A stretch of DNA of 64,000 nucleotides, taken from contig RDEW01000004.1 in NCBI GenBank assembly GCA_011109175.1, positions 582,030-646,029 on the forward strand. Direction: 5' to 3'. The translations under genes were made by a program, and so were the position numbers. This DNA comes from Dicyema japonicum. Lineage: Eukaryota; Dicyemida; Rhombozoa; Dicyemidae. Below the pieces are notes generated by a model. It was given only the letters and a program-made list of their open reading frames with translations, made no database searches and was not told where the DNA came from. This document shows positions 56,954 through 64,000 of the stretch, piece after piece; positions within the stretch are counted from its first letter, which is position 1; every line of letters starts with the position of its first letter.

Positions 56954-57190
56954 TTAAAACTGCCATCCATCCAAAGTGGACCCCGCCGACATTATCGACG
57001 TTGCGTTGCCTCTCACGATTGCAACAGAGATCAACTGGAGTAGCCACCGGGTATCACGTGCGTCGTGGCTTTTTAGTGTAGCTAAGCGTCCAAGTTTCTT
57101 TAGGAAGCGAAGCGATTTTCCACTTATTCCTCCAGTTGTCTCGACCACTATCGGATAAAACGCGAATCGGTCGTTTATCAATTAAATTTA
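56954..57190 (-). pseudogene. LINE C-terminal fragment
   Basis: Minus strand: NDRFAFYPIVVETTGGISGK, FLKKLGRL, LLQLISVAIVRGNATSIMSA. Same terminal block as 16571-16900 but from a more diverged subfamily. Confidence 0.65.
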
Positions 57191-57199
57191 ATTACCAAT

Positions 57200-58222
57200 T
57201 AGTCAAATGATCCCTTAATTGACGGCAACGGAGATCAACTCATGAAACCATGTATGGTTTTTGAGTGTTGACAGACGTCCCAGATTCTGAGAAAATGAAG
57301 CGATTTACTGTTTATTCCTTCAGTTGTCTCAGTCAAACAGCCCGTAACATGAACCATCCAGACACTCTTCGTATTTCTTTCCCTTGTCTTTCTCAGTTAG
57401 TTAAATGCACTTTCGCGTTAACCATAAGCACATGAATACTTAGTTTCTGCTTGTGCCATCACTATTCCGTTCCACCAGTTTTCCCCATGTGGATTTCCTC
57501 CTCGCACGTCTCCGCAGTTCATCGAGGTCGTCCAGGGGGTAGAATACACTGACTGATAGTTCGATAAAGACATTTTTAGATGTGACAACCACTTGGCTTT
57601 CTCAGCCTTTTTATTAATAAAATAGCAACAATTTCTGGAAAAGTGAGATTACAGTTATTTTCCAATTATTTCTCGGAAATAGCGAATTACTTAAAATTTT
57701 AGGAAATATTACAAATATTCGAATTCACATTAATAGATTTGCAATGAAGACCAATGGGTTTCCTAGGTAGACACGGTCTTACTTGTTCTCTTCAGAAGGC
57801 TGTTTCTGTAACTTAAATTTGTGCATGATATTTAAAGTAAACCGATTATTAACAGAAAACAGGATTTTCTGGGTCGTCTAGGGAATCTGATTTTTGCACA
57901 AAGTAGATCCCCGTGAGTTAGATGACTGCTATCCCCCTCTGTATTAAAAAGAGAATCAAAGTCATCCGGAAGAAAGATCATGGTTTTCAAGACAAGCTGT
58001 ATCGAACCTTACCTGCCAGGATTCTCAAGAGCAGTGATTGGCAGATGAATTGCTTATCGACTAAATTGGCCAAGTCTAATGATTATCGATAGCGTAATGG
58101 CAATTGTTAGTGTCAGTGAACAACACCACAAAATCAGTAAGGGACAGTGCAATTTCATGTGCGTTGTTTTTCGATCAATTAATATTATTTATAGGAATTA
58201 GCACGCAAACCAAGCGAATTAG
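57200..58222. other. Intergenic, mostly repeats
   Basis: 57230-57400 resembles the preceding LINE fragment loosely (AACTCATGAAACC...). 57860-57950 shares GGGTCGTCTAGGGAATCTGA with the tail of the 15040-15760 LINE. No gene seen before the ATG at 58223. Confidence 0.35.
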
Positions 58223-60227
58223 ATGCGAAAGATAGATTCTATTAGTGAGGAATTGGGGAAGCATTTGAGTTTCTTCCGGCAGCCGACCATTAATGCTGAG
58301 GACAGATACCCAGAAAAGTATTCTCTGGAGATATGAGTAGAATTTACGTGAATACAAACATCAGATTGGACAAGTTGAAATATTATGGATTCGATATGGA
58401 CTACACTTTGGCCAGTTTGGGGGTAAATAAGTTTAGTGTACAAATCTCCGGAAATGGAGACTTTGATATTTGACTTGATTAAGGAAAGACTAGTGAAGGT
58501 GGGCTATCCATCGGAATTTTGGGATTTCAAATATGACAATTCCTTTGCTGTCCGGTTATCATGTATGTTATTTTGAACAGTGGGGTCTTCTATGATACCA
58601 TTTATGGAAATTTTCTTAAAGTCGACACATACGGACACATTCTCGTGGCCACTCACGGGACAAGACTGCTGGAACAGTATTTCACAGTACTGATACCCTA
58701 GGAAAGAGGTCGATAGCTACTACCAAAATCGTCATGTCGAGGTAAACAGCAAAGATATCGCCATTCTAAGCACAGTTTACTGTCAAAGCGGTTATTCGAC
58801 TACTTTATTGCAGTGATTTCACTCGTTTCCCAAATAGTCGATTACTATAGTGGATTTGGGACTCAGACGCTGTAGGCCCCTCTTGCCAATTTTAGTGATA
58901 AAAAGGGAATTTATGTCGACGGGGACGATTACATAATATTCTATTCAGACATTTACGAAGAAGTCAACGAGAATGTCAAATATGTTCACAGAAACGTAAA
59001 TATGTGAAATAATCTCAAGTCCCTCAAAAAAGCCACCATGGCGGATCTGCCAAAATACCTCGAAAGAGACCCGATGATTGGAAAAATGCTTGACAAGTGA
59101 ATCTTGAGATTATCATAGACTGAGAAATTGCGGAAATAAAACCTTTCTCCTGACCAACAGCGAATACTACTACGTGGAAGTTTGCTTATTCGTAATTTGA
59201 GAAAATAATGAGCTATCTACTCGACGACGAGAGACGCAGCTGGGTGGATTACTTTGACTACATAATAATTGACGCCAAAAAACCGGGATTTTTCAGTTCT
59301 AAAGATCATCACTTCAGAGTGGTGAACAAAGTAGTGATTTGTTGTAAACAGACGACAACACACAGAAGCCTAAAATGTGAGATAAAACAGTTGAAACAGA
59401 GACAAATATACTCTGAAGGTATTCCCGAAATGATGTCTTAGGGTCCGCGAAGGAGTTTTGTCGACTCACTGGCGCCAAACCTAGGTCAGTCATTTACGTG
59501 GGGGACTCGATATATGGGGACATTCTCAAGTCAAAAAAGAGTTTTTGGAAGACTCTGCTCATAATCCCGGGACTCAAGAAAGAAATACACCATTGGTGGT
59601 CGAATTACAAGTCCTATCAAATGCTCGATGGAATCGACCAGATTCAGAAAAATGAATTGTAATGTGAATTTTATAATTTCAGATATTTGTCGACCAAGGG
59701 GGAAGATATTGTCCGATGGGCTTCCTCGGCCTACAAGGTCCCTTTCTTGTTTAGTTCCCTAGTGTCTCAGCAAAATGATCGACGCCAGATACGGCATTCT
59801 TGGGAGTGCATTTAGATCAGGTTTCTTGGTGGTGGACGAATAGGGTCTCAACACACTTACTTTTTCCACCAAGTCCAAAGATTCGCCGATTTGTACAGCC
59901 ATTCTGCGTCAACTCTTATTTACTACCTTCCTTCGTATTTTTTTAATTGTCCCCAAACTCTGGTACTTTTCAAAAATGACTCCCAGCTGGGACATGAAAA
60001 ATTTGTGAAATACTCAGACAAGCAGAGGAACTTGAAGGATGAGATCATCTCTCCGGATTGTGGCATACAACTAGATTTCGTTGAAATGGCACATGAACTG
60101 ATCGAAACTTACATAAAAAGTGCCACTTCCAAAGTTAGGGGTCTCTTATTTTTTACAGAATATCGCCATTCGACAGAAAACCATAGACGAGTTTAACTTT
60201 GTGGATCTAAGTGACGATGAGAATTAA
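58223..60227 (+). CDS. NT5C2: Cytosolic purine 5'-nucleotidase (cN-II), 16 exons
   Basis: cN-II dephosphorylates IMP and GMP in the cytosol. From ATG 58223: the haloacid-dehalogenase motif [16 protein letters not shown] (nucleophile Asp about 58393), [18 protein letters not shown], motif [16 protein letters not shown], motif [14 protein letters not shown] with the conserved Lys, and motif [19 protein letters not shown]. The C-terminal half matches with [17 protein letters not shown] and [20 protein letters not shown], ending in an acidic tail like the human enzyme. Fifteen GT-AG introns of 21-29 nt (first 58318-58340) are removed to give 549 codons, 548 residues against 561 in human. No frame break. 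Confident identification. Confidence 0.93.
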
Positions 60228-60284
60228 TAAATTACTAATCCACTAACAAGTTTATTATTGAGTTAAGTCTCCAAATACTCTTCA

Positions 60285-60550
60285 TATAAGGTGGTGGTAA
60301 CAAGTCGTCGGTGTTGTCCTTCTGGTTCGATCCCTATTTATACCTAAAAGTTCTGTTCTACTCTGTGCTTTCTTGCACACTTCCATTTTAGGAGATGACT
60401 GGTGGCTGGATGGCTTCCAAAAGGTGTCTCCTACTCTACTGGAATGGTTCTCACAATGGCGGATGCGTCCCACTCCGACCGTGGGAACAGGGTGTATCAT
60501 TATGCGTGAAGTAGTCTTCCAGATCCCTGTTGGCGGGAGTTTCCCCATCT
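60285..60550 (+). repeat. SINE-related repeat with box B-like start
   Basis: CTGGTTCGATCCC at about 60318 resembles a tRNA box B. The body GGAGATGACTGGTGGCTGG, CTACTCTACTGGAATGGTTC and CGTGGGAACAGGGTGTATCA parallels the SINE middle. Diverged. Confidence 0.4.
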
Positions 60551-60559
60551 AGACTCAAC

Positions 60560-61160
60560 AATATCGAGGCCCACACCATTGCTACTTTTTTTCGGCCATG
60601 GTACCTCATGAATTTTCTTTAGTTGTTTTCACGGCCGAGTGTTGATTTTGGAGTCCGATGGATGTTATTACGTCTCATGCACTGTTTTGTTTCAGTACTT
60701 TTCGTAGTGCGACTTTTCACAGTCGTGCAGTAAAGAGCCAAATTTTGGGCGTCGCCAGAATTTGTGTATTGAATTATCAGATTTTCCGATTGTTAGTTTA
60801 TAAGAGGAGCTACCTTTGCCCCCAGGATCCACCGAGTGAAGTGTCTTAAAGATGCTAGTCTCAAGGATTTCATAGTGTTTTTGTCATATGATGTTCTAGG
60901 TACTATCACTAGATAGACACGAAAAGCAATGAGCATTGCGAATCGTCATGAGATGTTCCCACATTCCTTTGAATTCCCATGAGGCCACGTTACATAACGT
61001 GCTGTTACCAAGTGTCAGTAATAGTACGCGTGTCATACGTATTGAATCTTAGTCATGAAATGTAATCAGGTTGCTACAAGGAACAATGCCAATAGCTCGT
61101 TCCACATGTCAATTATCGTTGTAGTACACTAAAATCTTTTACATCTATTTTAATTCAATT
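60560..61160. other. Unassigned
   Basis: One 63-codon ORF (60658-60849) without recognisable motif; nothing else supported. Confidence 0.3.
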
Positions 61161-61164
61161 GTAA

Positions 61165-61400
61165 AGCCACGTGGCATCATGTTGTGCTATGTAGCTAATT
61201 GGTTGATAATTGGACTCCGTCAAAAAAAGGAAGCTTAAAAAATACTCAACCTTCGGAGATCGTTTCCGTTTCTTCCCAATTGCCGTCCTAACCTCTGGTG
61301 CGGTTGAAAGAATTGGTATGAGTCTTCGATGAAATTGAGACGCGTTCAAAGACCCCTCACAGCGCCTTAGAATCGCCATCGTCCGCGGCATTTTCGACTG
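61165..61400 (+). pseudogene. SINE head followed by a LINE C-terminal fragment
   Basis: 61168-61205 GCCACGTGGCATCATGTTGT is the SINE head. From 61218 the plus frame reads KLKKYSTFGDRFRFFPIAVL and TSGAVERIG, then, after stops, LRIAIVRG: a degraded terminal block of the common LINE. Confidence 0.55.
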
Positions 61401-62439
61401 TCTCTTGGCAGCTCGAGTCTGATTTGGTCCACTGTTTTTGTTAAAGTAAATTTTACCTTCTGCTGAGTCGACATTCAGATGAGTGGGCGTAGATTCTCAA
61501 GTGGGCTTGCCCTTAGGTTTCGAATATGAATTAAGAACCCTGTTCCCGGAGGCTAATGAAGAATTTGTAGTGAACACGTCATTAACTATGTTCGTAATTG
61601 TAGTAGAGACTGAACAGATACCATGGATCCTGCAGGACTGTTGATCTCGATTTTTCTGTTGTAGTCCTCACTTTGTCTAAAGTGATTTTGTTACTGAAGA
61701 GTTAGTTTCCACAGAGAATGGTTTGAAGTGGTCAATCTCAATATTGACTCAGAAAGCGGTCAACATTTGTTTCTGTAAGCAGAAGGGACCTTTTGTTTCT
61801 CTATTACATGTAGCATCCCCCATAGCATTTGTAAAAAAATCAAAGAACATCACTTGTATTATTTTGCATATGTATGTTGGACAGTGGAATGGTGCCCACA
61901 CGGAAGACTATCCAAATTTACTCGGATGTCCCTTGGTAGAGAGGATTTTGATTCATCGAATGGACTAGGGGGACGATGTAGTATTATTTTCGAGATAATA
62001 TAATTGGAGGTGAGTCTAAAAATCAGCATGATATTAACTAATTTTGGGGGAAGGCCATCAAGTGATCTCAGTCTCTCTTAGTATCCACTTTTCAATGTGT
62101 TTCTCTCGGTGCCCTGTAAGCCAGTTTTATGGGCGATTTTTATCGTTGGAAGAATGTGCCACACGACTTCCTCACGAGGTCCTCAAAAGGGGTTGCCTTT
62201 GTAATAACCCCTGAAAGTCGATGGATGGTCTTGATAACTGGACCTATTCTGAAAGTTTGAACAACGACAAAAAGAACTAACGCATTCCAAAAGAAATCCT
62301 CTGCCCACCACATGAAGTCGACAGCTGTGCTTCAATCAGACACTAATAGACAATTCTGCATTAAGGAGAAACAAGGGAATTGGATTACTAGTTGTCTAAT
62401 TTTCTAAATAATAAAGCACTACGTCGGATTGAAAGTTAT
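61401..62439. other. Unassigned
   Basis: An 81-codon ORF at 61723-61968 has no recognised motif. LINE-like tail sequence at 62040-62110 (TCAAGTGATCTCAGTCTCTC). No gene supported. Confidence 0.3.
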
Positions 62440-62720
62440 TTATTTTAAAACCCAAAGACCACCAAGAAAATATTAACTCGCTAATTTAAGTGATTTCATC
62501 CTCAACATCTCTCTAATTCTCTTCGAATGCTATCGGGGTGCACTTTTTTAAGCCGATCTGAATTCCTCTGCATGGGCCGCTCTCTGAATGGGTTTCCTAG
62601 CTCCTTACACATACGTAGGAAGCCCTGGCCATTTCTAACCGTCGCCGCATCTGAAAGGAGACAAAGAATGGACATTGTGTTTGATTTCATATGCCGTATG
62701 ATCTTCCGTCTGAAAGTTAC
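62440..62720 (-). repeat. LINE 3' end
   Basis: Minus strand ORF NTMSILCLLSDAATVRNGQG, LRMCKELGNPFRERPMQRN ends near 62502 and is followed by the tail ATCACTTAAATTAGCGAGTT and TTGGTGGTCTTTGGGTTTT. Matches 26860-27260 in reverse. Confidence 0.6.
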
Positions 62721-62815
62721 CTCCTCATTTGATATTCAAATTATTTTAATAAGAATTAAAATTTTATTAAAGTTGAAAATAATTAATTTAAATTTAGTTT
62801 GTTGTGGTTCAACAT

Positions 62816-63454
62816 ATGGCAAGGAGTAATAAACGTGACTCAAGTCAGTCCAGGCGAAGTTCATCAAATGATTCTTCCATCAGCTCATCTTCTATGTCAT
62901 CCAGCAGAAGTAGTTCTCCAGCCGCCAAAGCAGCAATTAACGCAGCAAGGGATACTAATGATAAACATGAAAAAAAACCCCGAAACGATAAACGAAGATC
63001 CCCTTCTCCCAGAAGATCTCCCTCACCTCGAAAAAGGGAACGAAGTTTGTCTCCACCAATGAGGCCTCTCCGTGTATATGTCACTGGCTTAACTCAAAAC
63101 GTCAACAAGGGCCACGTGAGTGAAATTTTTGGCACTGCCGGACATATAGTGAACGTTTCAGTCCCAGTAGATCCGAATCACCCTGAATTTGCACGTGGCT
63201 ATGCTTATATTACATTTGAGACGCCCGAGGGAGCTGAAAAGGCAGTCAAGTTGATGAATAATGGACAAATTGATGGACAGCTTATTTCAGCTTCTTTAAT
63301 GCAGATTAACAGACCTGTGAATTCAAGACGGTCCCCAGTTTATCGGAGAAGAGGATATTCTCCACCCAGAAGATATCGGTCTCCCCCAAGACGTCGATAT
63401 TCTCCAAGAAGGCCTCATAGAGTTAGAGGGAGAGTTAATCGTTCCTCATCGTGA
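62816..63454 (+). CDS. RNPS1: RNPS1, exon-junction/splicing activator with RRM
   Basis: RNPS1 is an RNA-binding component of the ASAP complex and the exon-junction complex. ATG 62816 is the first in-frame ATG (a GTG 12 bp upstream is ignored). Residues 1-82 are Ser/Arg-rich (SPSPRRSPSPRKRERSLSPP); the RRM is at about 86-164 with RNP2 VYVTGL and RNP1 RGYAYITF, and its linker PVDPNHPEFARG is the RNPS1 form. The C-terminus is Arg/Pro/Ser-rich. 212 residues against about 305 in human, the reduction being mainly in the N-terminal Ser/Lys-rich part. Intronless here, unusual among its neighbours. Confidence 0.92.
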   Translation: MARSNKRDSSQSRRSSSNDSSISSSSMSSSRSSSPAAKAAINAARDTNDKHEKKPRNDKRRSPSPRRSPSPRKRERSLSPPMRPLRVYVTGLTQNVNKGHVSEIFGTAGHIVNVSVPVDPNHPEFARGYAYITFETPEGAEKAVKLMNNGQIDGQLISASLMQINRPVNSRRSPVYRRRGYSPPRRYRSPPRRRYSPRRPHRVRGRVNRSSS

Positions 63455-63859
63455 TTTATTACTTGTCTTCTTTCCTTAGTGTGTTTGTGTTCTTACTACT
63501 AATTTTGCTTACTTGGTAGAAGGATTGTGTTATGCTCAAAGAGGGGTCACTTGATCCACTTACTTGACTGACCGGCATCCAAATGGGTTCACACAATTGC
63601 CTATATGGATGGATCCCTTAGGAGTTTTCCTTCAAACAGAAGTTCTTCAAGAGGCATGAACTCAAATTAGGTTTGTTGGTGAATGCTTGAATGGTAGGTA
63701 ACTTGTGCAGAGATGAAAGTTTTCATCATTCTGCGAGATTCCACGACCCAACAGGAATAATATTTATTCAGCCAACGTGAAGCTGTACAATTTATTTCTT
63801 CACTGTTTTGAATAACCCAGGATATACAAGATTTCCATGGTTGCATCCTTTTCAAGTAT
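63455..63859. other. 3' flank of RNPS1; no feature seen
   Basis: A 62-codon minus-strand ORF (63667-63855) has no recognised motif. No polyadenylation site was assigned with confidence. Confidence 0.3.
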
Positions 63860-64000
63860 CACTTCCATCCATATTAGCCGTTGATGGAGTAGGGAGAAGG
63901 ATCCTTTTGGATGCCACCAAGGCACTGGACGTCTTCTGAGTTTGATGGATCTCATAAAGGCAAGTAGAAGGTAATCCTTCGCTGAACCCTACCATTGATG
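63860..64000 (-). repeat. SINE-related repeat, cut by the window end
   Basis: ATGGAGTAGGGAGAAGGATC, CTTTTGGATGCCACCAAGGC, ACTGGACGTCTTCTGAG mirrors the block in 18640-18740 and the SINE middle (CACTCCACTGGA...GGATCATTTGC) in reverse. Confidence 0.45.

Noticed and set aside
58223-58360. Frame break at the start of the nucleotidase
   Set aside because: A 23-nt intron at 58318-58340 restores the frame and the alignment; no indel is needed.
62845-63084. Leu/Glu-rich minus-strand ORF
   Set aside because: Antisense of the Ser/Arg-rich RNPS1 N-terminus.

Overview
The window looks like nuclear DNA of an animal with an extremely intron-compacted, transposon-rich genome; my best guess is a dicyemid mesozoan (Dicyema-like). 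The genes are eukaryotic and mostly animal-type (FHAD1, RANBP9/10, RNPS1, UPF3, cytosolic purine 5'-nucleotidase II, ATP synthase d, LYRM4/ISD11). They are broken up by GT...AG introns of only about 20-29 nt, the length class reported for dicyemids. Removing the introns restores exact reading frames: 24 introns in FHAD1 leave 1244 codons, and 15 in the nucleotidase leave 549. The species is an inference; the micro-introns are read directly from the sequence.

Layout. 1-820: tail of a decayed hAT transposase. 2254-6216: three minus-strand genes (RANBP9/10-like, ATP5PD, one unassigned). 7726-12011: FHAD1 on the plus strand. 12142-14222: an unassigned minus-strand gene, a small ORF and LYRM4. 15040-19160: retrotransposon 3' fragments and unexplained DNA. 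19167-19763: a divergent Rab-like GTPase. 20443-24930: a 5'-truncated LINE with an intact 584-residue ORF inserted into a SINE head with a 12-bp target duplication, then LINE, hAT and Tc1 debris. 25277-44123: a telomere-like tract, a duplicated block carrying a small M12B-type metalloprotease gene, LINE pseudogenes, a hAT gene split by a SINE, two nested integrase-type DNA transposons, and a third, intact metalloprotease gene. 45147-54060: LINE and SINE copies, the UPF3 gene and another broken integrase. 54563-56112: a Tc1/IS630-type transposon bounded by inverted arrays of a 21-bp repeat. 58223-60227: the nucleotidase. 62816-63454: RNPS1.

The genes do not form one pathway. Two RNA-surveillance components (UPF3, RNPS1) and two mitochondrial components (ATP synthase d, the Fe-S cluster accessory LYRM4) are present, but they lie apart among repeats. 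Gene islands are tight: from RANBP9/10 to FHAD1 there is little spare DNA, while the stretch from 20 to 58 kb is mostly mobile DNA.

Caveat. RANBP9/10 and UPF3 each carry single-base frame breaks best explained by one missing G in a short G run. Similar one-base differences separate otherwise near-identical repeats. Residual assembly indels are therefore likely, and 'pseudogene' calls that rest on single-base shifts are provisional.
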